Shown piece by piece: positions 8,880 to 18,792 of a stretch of 64,000 nt of DNA. Source of the DNA: Desulfoglaeba alkanexedens ALDC. GTDB taxonomy: Bacteria > Desulfobacterota > Syntrophobacteria > Syntrophobacterales > DSM-9756. A program made the position numbers and the translations under genes. The stretch covers positions 992,001 through 1,056,000 of the forward strand of contig NZ_CP040098.1 in the NCBI RefSeq assembly GCF_005377625.1, read 5' to 3'. Each line of letters begins with the position of its first letter. The stretch's first letter is position 1. A model generated the notes under the pieces. That model was not told where the DNA came from and did not search any database. It saw only the letters and a program-made list of their open reading frames with translations.

Positions 8880-10067
8880 ATGCTCAAAAAGGAGGACTGG
8901 ATGGAGATCAGAGCACAAGTTGAAAAGGGCGTCTACAAGAAGGACATCGCAGAAAGCCTGGGAGTGCATCCAAAAACCATAAGCCGTGCTCTTAGTCGAG
9001 GAGGAGTACCCTCGGGGAAAAGACCCGGTGCAAGGGTGAGCAAACTTGATCCCTTCAAACCCTTGATCGACCAGCTCCTGAGAGATGGAGTCTGGAATGC
9101 TATGGTGATCTTGCGTGAGATCGAACAGCGAGGCTACACGGGCGGGACCACCATCCTTCGGGAGTACATCAGCCCCAGAAGGCCCATGAGGCAAAGCCGG
9201 GCAACGGTACGGTTTGAAACAGATCCTGGAGTTCAGATGCAAAATGATTGGGGAGAGCTCACAACCGAAGTGGCTGAAATCCCACAGAAGGTCTACTTCA
9301 GTGTGAATACCCTCGGATTTTCCCGGCGTCTCTTCTTCTGGTGTGCCCCCAGGAATGATGCCGAGCACACCTACGAAGGGATCATCAGAGCCTTCGAGTA
9401 CTTTGGAGGAGTAGTAATAGAGGTGCTCGTGGATAACCAGAAAGCAACGGTTATTGTCCACAGGATCGGGGAGAGTGTTCGCTTTAACGAACGATTTATA
9501 GATCTTGCCGGCCACTATGGCTTCACCCCCAGAGCCTGTCGCCCGAGAAGAGCAAGGACCAAGGGAAAAGATGAGCGGATGGTGGGCTATATCAAGCACA
9601 ACTTCTTTGTGCGTTACCGCAAGTTCGAGAGCTTCGCCCAGATGAACGCTCTCGCTGAGAAGTGGCTCACAGAGGAAACCGATCAGAGGCTGCACGGAAC
9701 AGTCAAGGAAATCGTAGCCGAACGATTCTCCCGTGAGGCTCCTCATCTTCGTCCCCTTCCTGCCCTGCGGTATGACACCTCTTATCTCGAGCACCGGTGT
9801 GTCCACTGGGATGGCTTCATCGATGTTTTGGGCAATAGATACAGTGTGCCCTCTCAGCTGTGTGGACAAACGGTCCGAGTGAGGATCGGGTTGGATGGAA
9901 CCTTGAGAGTCTACGCCGAAGAGACCCTGGTGGCCGAACACACCCTTCGCAGTGCAGCCGAGGGATGGGGAAGCGTTGCAGCCCATCATGCCCAATTGTG
10001 GCAGGAGGCATTGCAGGTTGAGCGAAGGGATCTGTCGATCTACGAGGAGGCGAGCCGATGGAGCTAG
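8880..10067 (+). CDS. istA: IS21-family transposase IstA
   Basis: The 395-residue transposase starts with a helix-turn-helix (KKDIAESLGVHPKTISRALSR). An rve-type catalytic core follows, with the acidic triad visible as D123 (QNDWGEL), D185 (VLVDNQK) and E232 (KGKDERMVG). A C-terminal beta-rich domain (RYSVPSQLCGQTVRVRIG) is typical of IstA. The ATG is preceded by GGAGG. The stop overlaps the istB start by 10 bp, as in other members of the family. IstA binds the element ends and carries out strand transfer with IstB. Confidence 0.95.
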   Translation: MLKKEDWMEIRAQVEKGVYKKDIAESLGVHPKTISRALSRGGVPSGKRPGARVSKLDPFKPLIDQLLRDGVWNAMVILREIEQRGYTGGTTILREYISPRRPMRQSRATVRFETDPGVQMQNDWGELTTEVAEIPQKVYFSVNTLGFSRRLFFWCAPRNDAEHTYEGIIRAFEYFGGVVIEVLVDNQKATVIVHRIGESVRFNERFIDLAGHYGFTPRACRPRRARTKGKDERMVGYIKHNFFVRYRKFESFAQMNALAEKWLTEETDQRLHGTVKEIVAERFSREAPHLRPLPALRYDTSYLEHRCVHWDGFIDVLGNRYSVPSQLCGQTVRVRIGLDGTLRVYAEETLVAEHTLRSAAEGWGSVAAHHAQLWQEALQVERRDLSIYEEASRWS

Positions 10068-10843
10068 CAGGCCTCCTTGAGAAGATGAAGATGGAGCACC
10101 TTCTCTCGCAGATCGATTCAGTCTGTGAGCAGGCATCAAAGAGGGATCTCTCCTATAAAGACTTCCTTGCGGAAGCCCTTCAGGCCGAATGGCGGGGCAG
10201 ACACGGAAAGGCCGTTGAGGCCAGACTCAAGATGGCCCGATTCCCCTGGGTGAAAACTCTTGAGCAATTTGACTTCTCGTTTCAACCAAGCATCGATCGC
10301 AAGGTGATCCGTGAACTCTCGGGACTCTCCTTCGTCGATAGGGCAGAGAATGTGATCCTCCTTGGCCCTCCGGGGGTGGGAAAGACACATCTTTCCATTT
10401 CGCTGGGAGTAAAAGCCGTAGAGGCCGGATACCGAGTCCTCTTCCTTACTCTCGAGTCGATGCTTACTCGGCTCACTCGAGCCAGGATGGAGAACCGGGT
10501 GGAGAGGCAACTCCAACAGTTTGTCTACCCAAGAGTGCTCATCATCGATGAGATGGGATACCTCCCGATGAGCCGAGATGAAGCAGGGCTTTTCTTCAGG
10601 CTTCTTACCAGAAGATACGAGAAGGCCTCTTTGATCATCACCTCCAACAAGAGCTTTGTTGACTGGGGGGAGATCTTCAATGATCAGGTGCTGGCCACAG
10701 CCATACTCGATAGGCTCCTTCACCACTGCACCACCCTCAACATCAAAGGGGATAGTTTCAGGCTCAAAGAAAAGAGAAAGGCAGGGCTTGTCGGAGCCGG
10801 TCCAAGAACCGCTTTTCCGACTGAACAAAAAGCATCCGAGTGA
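10058..10843 (+). CDS. istB: IS21-family helper ATPase IstB
   Basis: The 261-residue AAA+ ATPase is related to DnaC. It has a Walker A motif GPPGVGKTH at residues 103-111 and Walker B VLIIDEMGY near 166. IITSNKSFVDWGEIF near 205 is the sensor region typical of IstB. It assembles on target DNA and activates IstA. The length is normal and no damage is seen. The gap of about 250 bp between its stop and the right end of the element is noncoding. Confidence 0.95.
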   Translation: MELAGLLEKMKMEHLLSQIDSVCEQASKRDLSYKDFLAEALQAEWRGRHGKAVEARLKMARFPWVKTLEQFDFSFQPSIDRKVIRELSGLSFVDRAENVILLGPPGVGKTHLSISLGVKAVEAGYRVLFLTLESMLTRLTRARMENRVERQLQQFVYPRVLIIDEMGYLPMSRDEAGLFFRLLTRRYEKASLIITSNKSFVDWGEIFNDQVLATAILDRLLHHCTTLNIKGDSFRLKEKRKAGLVGAGPRTAFPTEQKASE

Positions 10844-11095
10844 ACCGATGAGGGAGTTGAGCGGTTCGGAGTGGATACCGACTTGAGGGAGGCGGAGACG
10901 CGGCAACGACCCGCGATCGGCACAAGCGGCACCTTCCATCTGTGCCGCGCCGATCGCGGCTGTCGTTGCCAGCGGAAACGGCGAGTGAGTCGGAGGCTCC
11001 GCTCCGAATCGTTCAACTCCCGGATGACACCAAAAGCGTTGTTTTGGGGACATTTTATTCCGATGATTTGCGGACATTCTCGACCGGTGTTGACA

Positions 11096-11262
11096 TGCAC
11101 GAATTCATGCACAGTCCATCCTTTGATACAGAGCTTCCCCGCATTGGTTGGGCTCGTTTTCGAAGGAAAGACATTGACGATCCGCCCCTCCATGACTTCG
11201 AGAATCATTCCACACCCACAGGCACAGTAGGGGCACGTCGTAAGGATGGTCTTATAATCCAT
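11096..11262 (-). pseudogene. fdhA: Formate dehydrogenase alpha subunit, 5' segment, cut off by IS21 element
   Basis: The ATG at 11262, with AGGAG eight bases upstream, begins MDYKTILTTCPYCACGCGM, followed by NAGKLCIKGW. These supply the four cysteines of the N-terminal 4Fe-4S cluster (C10, C13, C17, C45 by count). The reading frame enters the insertion sequence after HEFVH and would continue as unrelated residues. A 24-base ModE-like operator lies about 93 bp upstream, so the promoter region appears intact. Confidence 0.9.
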
Positions 11263-11354
11263 TTACTCTTCTCCTTTTGTCCTGGCTCCATGCGGTTCGG
11301 GCGAAATGCGTTGCGCCCCCTTGAAGGCCCGCCCGCCGGACCGCGGCCCCAAAG

Positions 11355-11378
11355 CGTTATATCAGCACTGATATAATG
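11355..11378 (-). promoter_or_regulatory. ModE-like palindromic operator upstream of fdhA
   Basis: A perfect 9-bp inverted repeat, TTATATCAG/CTGATATAA, is separated by two bases and extended on one side by CG and on the other by TG. This gives ModE-box-like half-sites CGTTATAT and ATATAATG. It matches the site at 4602-4625 in length, spacing and 18 of 24 bases. It lies 93-116 bp upstream of the fdhA start, a typical position for activation or repression. Confidence 0.65.
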
Positions 11379-11555
11379 CTCCGCCCAATAACTCCGCCAG
11401 GCACGCTGAAGGCCGTTGGCTCTTTGAAGAAAATCCTCCCCTGTGTCGTTCCGGTCTCAACCCGGCAAATCAAACGGAGTCAAATTAACTTTAAAATACT
11501 TTAGTAAGTCATTTCAATATGCTAGAATTAATATATACTTCTATTGTCCTCCCTT

Positions 11556-11925
11556 GCTCAGTACAGCTCCACATAATTAAGTGACCACTATGCAGCAGTC
11601 TTCATTGGGTGAACATAAGCTATGATCTTTGCTACAGACTTGGTAGTCAAGTTCCCCTCGTTCCCAAGCTCCGGCTTGGGAACAAGGTGGAGACGTCCCC
11701 GCCATGGGCTATGAAACGTGTGAGGCGGCGCGAGCTCACCCGAGCCAACGGAAACCGATGGCCGCTGTTGGTTCATCGCGGCGAGGGCGCCGCTCCTACA
11801 TCGACTCATGCCCTGTAGGAGCCGGCTTGTCGGCGACCCAATTCGCGGCGAGGGCGCCGCTCCTACAGGAAAAGGAAACCTCATCAGGGACCGACTTTCA
11901 TGAGCTTGTTTTGGGACAAACGCCA
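11556..11925 (+). repeat. Composite repeat block, copy A (inverted relative to 18957-19203)
   Basis: In order, the block contains: GCTCAGTACAGCTCCACA (11556-11573); an AAGCTCCGGCTT palindrome near 11655-11678; and, from about 11768, GGCGAGGGCGCCGCTCCTACA hairpins on either side of a CCCTGTAGGAGCCGGCTTG segment. It ends with CCTCATCAGGG...TTTCATGAG and TTGTTTTGGGACAAA. The same elements occur in the same order on the opposite strand at 18957-19203. The stretch 11380-11555 is AT-rich and shows no gene. Confidence 0.75.
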
Positions 11926-11956
11926 AGGGGCATGGTCACTGGACCATGCCCCTTGG
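11923..11956 (-). terminator. Strong hairpin downstream of the chemoreceptor gene
   Basis: A perfect 15-bp stem, CCAAGGGGCATGGTC and its complement, has a four-base loop. On the minus strand it is followed by CGTTTGT. It lies 84 bp past the stop of the minus-strand chemoreceptor gene. The U-tract is short, so efficiency is uncertain. Confidence 0.6.
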
Positions 11957-12039
11957 TTGAACAACGTATCCGGCGCGTGGGGATTCGAAGGCGGCCGGAA
12001 GCGGCGCCGGCGGAACCGAGCTCCCGCCGCTTGCGGACC

Positions 12040-14970
12040 TCAGAAATCCGAAAAGTCTTCTTCGAAGGGGATGACCTCCTCCGCCTTGGACGAACCGGTC
12101 TTCCGTCGAGCCGGTCTGTCTCGGCCGTCTCCCTTGCCACCTCCGCCAGCCCGAAGCGGGACCTCGGCCGCCGGGGTTTTCATGCCGCTTCCGCCCCGCT
12201 CCGGCTCCTTGGCCGCTCTTTCCGACTTTCGCGTGCCCTGCCCCACGATTTGGACCAGAAGGCTCACGTATTCCCTGAGCTGGTTGGCCTGGGCGGTCAA
12301 TTCTTCTGATGCGGCCGCCGTTTCTTCAGCATTGGCGGCGTTCTGCTGCACCACCTGGTCCATTTCCAAAATGGCTCGGTTGATCTGTTCGATCCCCTCC
12401 GCCTGTTCCTGGGATGCCGCCGCTATCTCCGCGATCAGCTCGGCCATCTTTTCGGAATCGGTCTTTACTTCCTTGAAGGACCCGTTCACGTTGCTGACAA
12501 GCGTCGATCCTTCGCGGATCCGCTTCACCGTGCCGTCGATGATGACGGCGGTGTTCCGTGCCGCTTCGGCGGATCGAAGCGCTAGGTTCCGCACTTCGTC
12601 GGCCACCACCGCGAAACCCGCTCCCGCCTCCCCGGCCCGGGCCGCTTCCACCGCAGCATTGAGTGACAACAGGTTGGTCTGGAAGGCGATCTCGTCGATG
12701 GTCTTGATGATCTTCTGCGTCTCTTCGCTGGCCTTGGAAATCTCGTCCATGGACTGGGTGAGCGACTGCAGCGCGGTGCTGGCGTTCGTGAATTTCTGCC
12801 CGGACTGGGTGGCGATCTGAGCCGCCTCCTTGGCGTTGTCCGCGTTCTGGCGCGTCATGGACGCCATCTCCTCGATGGCCGACGAACTCTCTTCCAAGGA
12901 CGCCGCCTGCTGGGAGGCGCCTTCCGACAATTGCTGGCTGGATGCGGACACCTGACCGGATGCCGCCGCCACCTGGTCGGCACCTTCCGTAAGGCCTTCC
13001 ACCGCCCTGGAAATGGAATTGGCGATCCCTCGACCGAAGAGAAACGCCGCCACGATGCCCACCCCCACCATGGAAAGCACCACGGCCGCGGCCCATTGCA
13101 TGGATTTCAACCGATCCCGGTTCAGCCGTTCCGTCACCTGGCGGACCATGGCCAGCAGTTCGTCCTGGGCCATGCTGGTCGTCACGAGGTAATGACCGGT
13201 GCCGACTTTCAAAGGCTTGTAGGCCATGAACTTGTCCTCGCCTTCGAAAAAATAACCGCCAGTTCCGGCATTTCCGGACAGGCCGTCCTTGACCAGCCGG
13301 GCCAGATCACCGTAGCTGGATTCGCTCACATTCACGCCGTCCGACAGGGAGTACTTGGGATGTGAGATGAGAACACCGCGGTCGTTGCACACCCATGAGT
13401 AGCCGGATTGGCCGTGCTTCTCGGCCTTCATGATCTGCCAAACCACGGACCAGTCCAGGTTGATGACGACGGCCCCTTGGAACGTGCCGTACTCCCTCAC
13501 GGGAACGACCGCCCGCATTTCCGGCTTGCCCGTATTGCGGGCGATTTCCACACCCGAATTGACCACGCTCTCGGCTTTTACCGCGGAAAGGAACCAGGCC
13601 TCTTCGGCCCGTGATCCCAGGTCGTCGCTGAACCGACCTTCTACCATTTTCAAGATCTCGGAACCGGTTGCATCGAGAAACCGCACCTGAGTATACATCG
13701 GACGCTCGCCGTCGGCGGTCTGAACGGTGGCCACATTCCAAAGGGCCTCCATCTCCTCACGAAACGCCCGAAAGGCGTTTTCCCGAACGCCGACCGCCAT
13801 GTCATCCCAGCGGCCGGCGGCGCACACGACCCAATCCCATTCCTTGAAGTAATGGTAGGCGAGAAAACCCTTCCGCCCCTTTTCGTCCTGGTGTTCGAGG
13901 AGCCCTGTGCTTTCTTCGCGGATCAGCGTCAAGACCTTTCCCATGGGCGAATCGGGGAAGCTTTCCACCGCGTTTCGGCCTATCAGGGAGGATTCCGGGT
14001 GGATCACGACGCTCCCGCTGGAATCCATCACAAAGAAATGGCCTTCCCGCCCGAGACGCCGTTTCAAAAGTTCGCTTTGAATACCCGCGAGATCCTTTAT
14101 CCGGTCGCCAACATAGAGCATGCCGATGATCTCGTCGGAGGCGTTGCGAAGGGGTTCATAGATCGTCTGATACCAATCGTCCACCACGAAGGCACGTCCC
14201 TGGAAGGTCTTCCCTTGAAGGACGGTCGCTACTATCGGGTTGGGGCTCCCGTCCGGGTTGACGGCGGGGATGTAGGTACCGACGGCTCGGGCACCCGCTG
14301 AATTTTCCACGTTCGTGGCCACCCGAAGCATGTCTCCCTGTGGGTTCATCTTCTGAAAAATGGTGCATGTGCTGCCGGTGATCTTCTTGACATCATCGAC
14401 CACCGGCACCTGTTGATCGAAGGCCTCTGTCGGATACAAGATTTGCGCGCCGAGCTGCAGCAGCGGGAGTTCAACGGAACGGGACTCCTGCGTGAACTGG
14501 TTGACCGCGTGCCACGTGTGGGTGATGGTGGAAAGGTCGGACCGCCCAACGCTGGTTCGAGCCAGATTCAGGGCCATGTTCAGCTGTTTGAGCACGTAGG
14601 CGTGCTGCGTTCTGAGGTTCTGAACCAAACCCTCCATCTCCGCCATAACCTGGTCTCTGAAGATGGCGTTCAGATTCTCGTCGGTACCGGATAAAGCGTG
14701 GATGTATTCTTTGAGATTCGCTGAGGCGGCAAGGCGGAGGGCGTCTTCCTCCGTTCTCGTCACGATGTCATTGACAAAAACGTGATCGGCCTCCACTAAA
14801 GCGGCAAGGAAATTCAAGCTGGATTCTTTCAGGGAGGTCGAAAGAAAATCCGACAAGTGCTTGGATTGCGACGTGGACAGAGCCGTATTGATGGCCGTAC
14901 TGGCGATGAGCGGGATCGCGACGAGCGCGACACAGAGCACAACGAGCTTGGCTTTGAAGGTCAATCGCAT
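12040..14970 (-). CDS. Methyl-accepting chemotaxis protein with large periplasmic Cache sensor
   Basis: The 976-residue chemoreceptor has a first membrane helix at residues 7-30 and a periplasmic region of about 600 residues. That region holds two Cache-type modules, one with [17 protein letters not shown] and a later one with [19 protein letters not shown] second membrane helix ([18 protein letters not shown]) precedes the cytoplasmic signalling coiled coil, with its conserved tip [20 protein letters not shown]. Attractant binding changes CheA kinase activity. The start at 14970 has AAGGAG eight bases upstream; a longer reading frame upstream has no ribosome site. It is transcribed divergently from a second chemoreceptor 275 bp away. 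Ligand unknown. Confidence 0.93.
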   Translation of the reverse strand: MRLTFKAKLVVLCVALVAIPLIASTAINTALSTSQSKHLSDFLSTSLKESSLNFLAALVEADHVFVNDIVTRTEEDALRLAASANLKEYIHALSGTDENLNAIFRDQVMAEMEGLVQNLRTQHAYVLKQLNMALNLARTSVGRSDLSTITHTWHAVNQFTQESRSVELPLLQLGAQILYPTEAFDQQVPVVDDVKKITGSTCTIFQKMNPQGDMLRVATNVENSAGARAVGTYIPAVNPDGSPNPIVATVLQGKTFQGRAFVVDDWYQTIYEPLRNASDEIIGMLYVGDRIKDLAGIQSELLKRRLGREGHFFVMDSSGSVVIHPESSLIGRNAVESFPDSPMGKVLTLIREESTGLLEHQDEKGRKGFLAYHYFKEWDWVVCAAGRWDDMAVGVRENAFRAFREEMEALWNVATVQTADGERPMYTQVRFLDATGSEILKMVEGRFSDDLGSRAEEAWFLSAVKAESVVNSGVEIARNTGKPEMRAVVPVREYGTFQGAVVINLDWSVVWQIMKAEKHGQSGYSWVCNDRGVLISHPKYSLSDGVNVSESSYGDLARLVKDGLSGNAGTGGYFFEGEDKFMAYKPLKVGTGHYLVTTSMAQDELLAMVRQVTERLNRDRLKSMQWAAAVVLSMVGVGIVAAFLFGRGIANSISRAVEGLTEGADQVAAASGQVSASSQQLSEGASQQAASLEESSSAIEEMASMTRQNADNAKEAAQIATQSGQKFTNASTALQSLTQSMDEISKASEETQKIIKTIDEIAFQTNLLSLNAAVEAARAGEAGAGFAVVADEVRNLALRSAEAARNTAVIIDGTVKRIREGSTLVSNVNGSFKEVKTDSEKMAELIAEIAAASQEQAEGIEQINRAILEMDQVVQQNAANAEETAAASEELTAQANQLREYVSLLVQIVGQGTRKSERAAKEPERGGSGMKTPAAEVPLRAGGGGKGDGRDRPARRKTGSSKAEEVIPFEEDFSDF

Positions 14971-15245
14971 GAAACTTTCTCCTTCCAGAAATAACGACTC
15001 AACAGAAAACATCGGCTGCTCGGCTCGGACGGACCCGAGGAAGCTCAATTCATCCTCATTGTCGGCATTTCCGGAAGTAAACTTGATCGCGAGTTGCAGC
15101 CTCCCGTGGGCGGCGGGTGACGATAGGCATGTGACCCAAATGACACTTTTGCGTAACAATCCTGCATTCCGTCCCGGTTAGAATGGCAATCGCAGCATAA
15201 ACGGCATGTTGGACCATTTCAGCTCATGAGTTCCAGGAGGACGAC

Positions 15246-17162
15246 GTGCGGCGCTTGTCTTTCAAAGTAAAGTTGCTTCTGGGACCGGTCTTCACGATCC
15301 TTGTCCCGATGATTTTCGTGGTTTTCCTGCTGGTGCCTCATTTTGAAGGAATTTTGTACCGGATGCTGACCGAGCAAAAGACCGCCACCGCCTCCGGTCT
15401 CGCCCGGTCGGTGGACCTGGTGCTCGCCGAACAAGCTCGGCTCGCCAACGCCCTCGCGGCCGGCTACGCGAACTTTTCCGGCATGGGCTTTCAATTCTAC
15501 GCGGGCATGTCACTTGACGACCAGATGCTGGAAAAACTGCGCTTCCAGTTGGGGTCCGCGCTGGAGCGGCTCGGAGACAACTACGAGGGCCTTTTTTTAG
15601 TCGACGCCAAGGGCATCGCCTTCGCCGGAGCGTTGCGCACGGGGGACCCTGACCCCTACCGGGGTGAAGATCTCTCGCAAGACCCCTTTTTTCAGGATGT
15701 GATGAACACAGGAAAGGAAACGGTTTCTCCGGTCTTTGCATCGGCCGGTTCGGGCCTTCCCGCGGTCCGCATCCTGGCGCCCATTCGAGCCGACGGGGAA
15801 ACGGTCCTGGGGGCGCTTGGGCTGATCCTGAATCTTTCACCTTTCATGGACATGGTGACGCAGAGCCGCTGGGGCCAAACCGGCTATGTCTTCCTGACCG
15901 ACGCCACCGGAAAAGTGATCGCGCATCCCCGCCAAGATTTCATCTTGAAGCTGAACATCCATGAAATCGAAGGCATGGAGTCGGTAGCGACCGCTCTTGC
16001 GGCGGGCCGAGCCGGAACGCAACGGTATGTTTTCGAGGGAGAAGAAAACTGGTGCGCCTTTTCACCGGTCCCTGCCGCTTCCTGGGCGGTGGTGGCCACC
16101 CAGACCGTCCGGGAACTGGCGGCACCGGTCACGCGAATCCGCCGGCTGGTGCTCTGGGGCGGCGCCGCTTTTCTGGGATCGGCCTTGATCGTCGTAATGC
16201 TATGGTCCGGGCGCGTTTCTCGCACCCTGGGTGACCTGACCGCTTCGGTCCGAACCTCTGCGGCAGCCTTTTCGCAAGACGCTCAAAACATCTTCGAAGT
16301 GAGCTGCTTGGCTTCCAAAGAAGCCTCGAGCCAGGCGGCGGCCATCGAGGAGACGGCCGCATCCGCCGAAGAAATCAGCACCGTCGCTCAAGCGAACGCC
16401 CAACGCACCGGGGAGGCCTTGGATCGAATACGTCAAACCCGAACCCTTCTCGACCGAGCCGCCCAGGAAGTCGACCGCTTGGGATCGTCCATGGCGGCAA
16501 CCCAGCGCTCCGGCGAAGCATCGTCGAAAGTGGTCACCACCATCGACGAAATCGCCTTCCAAACCAATCTCCTCGCCATCAACGCGTCGGTGGAAGCGGC
16601 CCGAGCCGGAAACGCCGGTGCCGGCTTTTCCGTCATCGCCGAAGCCGTCCGCCGGCTGGCGAACCAATCGTCGGAGGCGGCCCAGGACACGACCCAACGC
16701 ATTCAAAGCATGCTCCACCAGATCCACGAAGACGCTCGGACCGTCGCGGAAGTGGAGCGTTCCTTCAAGCAAATCGTTGAAGCCGTCACGCGTTCCATGG
16801 AGCTGATTGAAAGCATCGCCACGGCTAATCGAGAGCAAACCCATGAAGTAAGCCGCATCAACGAGGCTCTGCAGGAAATCCGCGAAGCAGCGGTAAAGGG
16901 AACCGCCTGCAGCGAGCAAGCGGCTTCGGCCTCCGAAGGCATCCGGAACCGTTCGAGGGAATTGGAACATATCGCCTCACGCCTCGCCGAAACGGTGGGC
17001 ATCACGGGAAACGGTTCACGGGCGGAAAAGAAACCCCAAAGCACCTCGACGCCCAACGGCCCCAAAACGGTCGCAGATACCGCAGTGGAAAAACTCACCG
17101 AAGCGCCTCAAGCACGCCCGGCGCTTCCCCCAAGCACCTACTCCTCCACACGGCTCAATTGA
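15246..17162 (+). CDS. Methyl-accepting chemotaxis protein with dCache sensor
   Basis: The 638-residue chemoreceptor starts with GTG at 15246, five bases after an AGGAGG site. It has an N-terminal membrane helix, a double-Cache periplasmic domain (residues about 45-290, with [18 protein letters not shown]), a second membrane helix near 300 and a signalling domain with the tip [20 protein letters not shown]. No clear HAMP domain is seen between helix 2 and the coiled coil. The C-terminus is a low-complexity tail. It is divergent from the larger receptor, with no che genes nearby, so both probably feed a chemotaxis cluster elsewhere. Confidence 0.92.
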   Translation: MRRLSFKVKLLLGPVFTILVPMIFVVFLLVPHFEGILYRMLTEQKTATASGLARSVDLVLAEQARLANALAAGYANFSGMGFQFYAGMSLDDQMLEKLRFQLGSALERLGDNYEGLFLVDAKGIAFAGALRTGDPDPYRGEDLSQDPFFQDVMNTGKETVSPVFASAGSGLPAVRILAPIRADGETVLGALGLILNLSPFMDMVTQSRWGQTGYVFLTDATGKVIAHPRQDFILKLNIHEIEGMESVATALAAGRAGTQRYVFEGEENWCAFSPVPAASWAVVATQTVRELAAPVTRIRRLVLWGGAAFLGSALIVVMLWSGRVSRTLGDLTASVRTSAAAFSQDAQNIFEVSCLASKEASSQAAAIEETAASAEEISTVAQANAQRTGEALDRIRQTRTLLDRAAQEVDRLGSSMAATQRSGEASSKVVTTIDEIAFQTNLLAINASVEAARAGNAGAGFSVIAEAVRRLANQSSEAAQDTTQRIQSMLHQIHEDARTVAEVERSFKQIVEAVTRSMELIESIATANREQTHEVSRINEALQEIREAAVKGTACSEQAASASEGIRNRSRELEHIASRLAETVGITGNGSRAEKKPQSTSTPNGPKTVADTAVEKLTEAPQARPALPPSTYSSTRLN

Positions 17163-17204
17163 CCCCTCCGTAAGAACCAAGTTATTTTCTAAACATTCAC
17201 GGGT

Positions 17205-17275
17205 TCTATTTTTGTCATTGGGTTGTTTTTAAAGATGAACGTCGAACATCGAACATTGAACGTTCAACATCGAAT
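17205..17275. repeat. Single 83-bp-type repeat unit (MNVEHRT family)
   Basis: One unit has the ATTGGGTTGTTTTTAAAGATG start, GAACATC heptamers and the palindrome TTGAACGTTCAA, ending CAACATCGAATC. It opens a repeat island that runs to about 17790. No protein-coding gene is seen between 17163 and 18086. Confidence 0.8.
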
Positions 17276-17377
17276 CAGCAATTCTCGGAGCCGCTGTAGA
17301 GCCTTGAAAACCGGGTCTTGAAGGATTTGATTTTCGCGAACCCGGGGGATCATTTCGGGCTCCGAAAGGGGTTTCCC

Positions 17378-17560
17378 CCTCGTTCCCAAGCTCCAGCTTG
17401 GGAACGCCCTGCCCGGGAAGCTCCAGTTTCGCCTCGCTGTAAAGGATTTGAACGATTGCATGGTCTTCGATAGATCTAGCTGATCCCGATGCGGTGAATA
17501 TCGAAGCTGGAGCTTCTGCACACTTGTGTTCCCAAGCTGGAGCTTGGGAACAAGGTGGAA
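17378..17560. repeat. Palindromic doublet repeats (AAGCTGGAGCTT core)
   Basis: One inverted copy (TTCCCAAGCT and its complement) lies near 17384-17405. A full doublet lies at about 17502-17558: GAAGCT-GG-AGCTTC, a CTGCACACTTGTG linker, then the longer palindrome and CAAGGTGGA. The layout equals the copies at 19111-19165, 51542-51598 and 51763-51820. Confidence 0.8.
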
Positions 17561-17565
17561 AAAAT

Positions 17566-17787
17566 CCCCCTCTCCCTTGATGGGAGTGGGTTGGGGTGAG
17601 GGTGAGAAAGTTAACGTATGTCAACCAGTTACATTCCCCTCCCCTTAATCCCCTCCCACAAGGGGAGGGGAAAATGCCCCCTCTCCCTTGATGGGAGAGG
17701 GTTGGGGTGAGGGTGAGAAAGTTAACGTATGTCAACCAGTTACATTCCCCTCCCCTTAATCCCCTCCCACAAGGGGAGGGGAAATAG
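17566..17787. repeat. Two tandem 111-bp units of a CCCTCTCCC/GGGAGAGGG repeat
   Basis: Copy one starts at 17566 and copy two at 17677, an exact 111-bp step. Each unit has an inverted pair CCCTCTCCC...GGGAG(A/T)GGG, then GGTTGGGGTGAGGGTGAG, then TTAACGTATGTCAACCAG, then a second hairpin CCCCTCCC...GGGAGGGG. A diverged copy on the other strand is at about 51602-51715, and the second hairpin alone is near 43111-43155. Confidence 0.85.
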
Positions 17788-17841
17788 AATTTGGCATCAA
17801 ATATAGGTTTATTATTTTCTACGCTACCAAAAGGTTTATTC

Positions 17842-17859
17842 TGTGGACCTGTACTAAGC
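17842..17859 (+). repeat. TGTGGAnCTGTACTrAGC motif, copy 2 of 3
   Basis: This 18-base motif also occurs at 11556-11573 (minus strand) and 19186-19203 (plus strand), with one or two differences among copies. Each copy sits at the outer edge of a repeat island. It may be a terminus of a small non-autonomous element. Confidence 0.6.
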
Positions 17860-18043
17860 ACGTGGCCATGCCATTTACATTTGTACCCAGCAATTCCCGA
17901 AGATGATCCGCTCCAGGAATTGCTACCTTGCCGGCAAAAGCCTCTCATCTTGCCTACCGGACTTTCTCATTTTACGTGCAAACTCAGATCCTGGTAGGCG
18001 CATGGAACGATGTGGTAAAGGACCACTCGCCGCCTGTCCGCAA

Positions 18044-18078
18044 ATAAAAAAGGACTTGGCCGTGTGAGCCAAGTCCTT
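18044..18078 (-). terminator. Rho-independent terminator of tRNA-fMet
   Basis: On the minus strand, an 11-bp stem AAGGACTTGGC/GCCAAGTCCTT with a seven-base loop is followed by a run of six T. It lies nine bases downstream of the tRNA 3' end. Confidence 0.9.
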
Positions 18079-18086
18079 GATTTGCT

Positions 18087-18163
<77 letters not shown>

Positions 18164-18175
18164 TCAGGTGTTTCC

Positions 18176-18204
18176 TTTCTAGCGGACTGGACGGCGAAAG
18201 TCAA
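18176..18204 (-). promoter_or_regulatory. Sigma-70 promoter of tRNA-fMet
   Basis: On the minus strand, TTGACT (18204-18199) and TAGAAA (18181-18176) are separated by 17 bases. They lie 13 bases before the tRNA 5' end. Confidence 0.65.
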
Positions 18205-18273
18205 GTGGACGATTGAGGCTGCGCGGGAGAGGGATCGTCCTCGCCCCTCCAATCGGTCACCTCTGCGGACGGG

Positions 18274-18360
18274 TCATTGGATGTCTTCCAGGGGAATCGA
18301 CATGATTTCGAAGAGCTTCCGGGTCGCGGGGTTTTCGGCCAGAAATTCCTTGGTAGCGTT
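18274..18360 (-). pseudogene. C-terminal remnant of a glycine-betaine-type ABC substrate-binding protein
   Basis: A 28-codon open stretch ending in TGA reads NATKEFLAENPATRKLFEI followed by MSIPLEDIQ. This resembles the last residues of ProX/OpuAC-type binding proteins. A stop codon lies immediately upstream in the same frame and no start is available. The rest of 18164-18546 shows no gene apart from the tRNA promoter. Confidence 0.4.
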
Positions 18361-18546
18361 CTAAATCTCACGGATTAAGGTCTTTGCCTACCGGCGAATC
18401 AGCACATAATCCAAGGCCGTGAACTCATCCGTCAGCACCCGTATTGCGATTGTGGCTAGGCTGGGTTTAGCTCCCTCTACTCAGTCACAAGGTTTCGGAC
18501 TTCCTTCATCGCGTCCTTCCGGCATCACCGCCGTCGCAGCGGCGTC

Positions 18547-18792
18547 TCAGCGCCTTCCCCTTTCAACGAGAGCCTGCCAGCGCGTCTTGATCCGCTCCAG
18601 CGCTTCTCCGACCAGCGGAAAACGCTTGGTGATCCAATGGACCAGGCGTCGAAAGGCCGGAACGTCCCGTGAGAGGACCAGGGCTCCCAGGGCGAGTAAC
18701 AGCCAGCCTTGGAGGATCGGGAGCACCAGACCCAAGACACCGAGCGCGAGTAGGAAGCTTCCCAGGGCGATTCGAATGGCAGACCAGCTCAA
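18547..18792 (-). CDS. Small two-helix membrane protein (PGPGW/DUF454-like)
   Basis: The 81-residue protein has two hydrophobic helices joined by PILQGW (LALGVLGLVLPILQGWLLLALG), followed by SRDVPAFRRLV and a basic tail. This layout matches small putative transmembrane proteins of the PGPGW group. Translation probably starts at TTG (18792) with AGGAG nine bases upstream. No function is known. Flanking genes give no clue. Confidence 0.65.
   Translation of the reverse strand: MSWSAIRIALGSFLLALGVLGLVLPILQGWLLLALGALVLSRDVPAFRRLVHWITKRFPLVGEALERIKTRWQALVERGRR

Larger units (their letters stand above)
8774..11095 (+). mobile_element. IS21-family insertion sequence, complete, inserted in fdhA
   Basis: The element is 2322 bp, bounded by TGTCA...TGACA ends. 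The two 23-base termini align without gaps (TGTCA at the tip, AATGTC at the inner end). Additional internal copies of CGGAATAAAATGTC lie near both ends, typical of the multiple terminal repeats of IS21. The 5-bp sequence TGCAC occurs directly outside both ends (8769-8773 and 11096-11100) and is the target duplication. istA and istB are intact and overlap, so the copy may still be active. Removing it restores the formate dehydrogenase frame. Confidence 0.95.

Noticed and set aside
17229-17948. 239-codon minus-strand open frame in the repeat island
   Set aside because: Translated repeats (LTPTLSHQGRGG, PKLELGNEG) make up most of it; not a gene.
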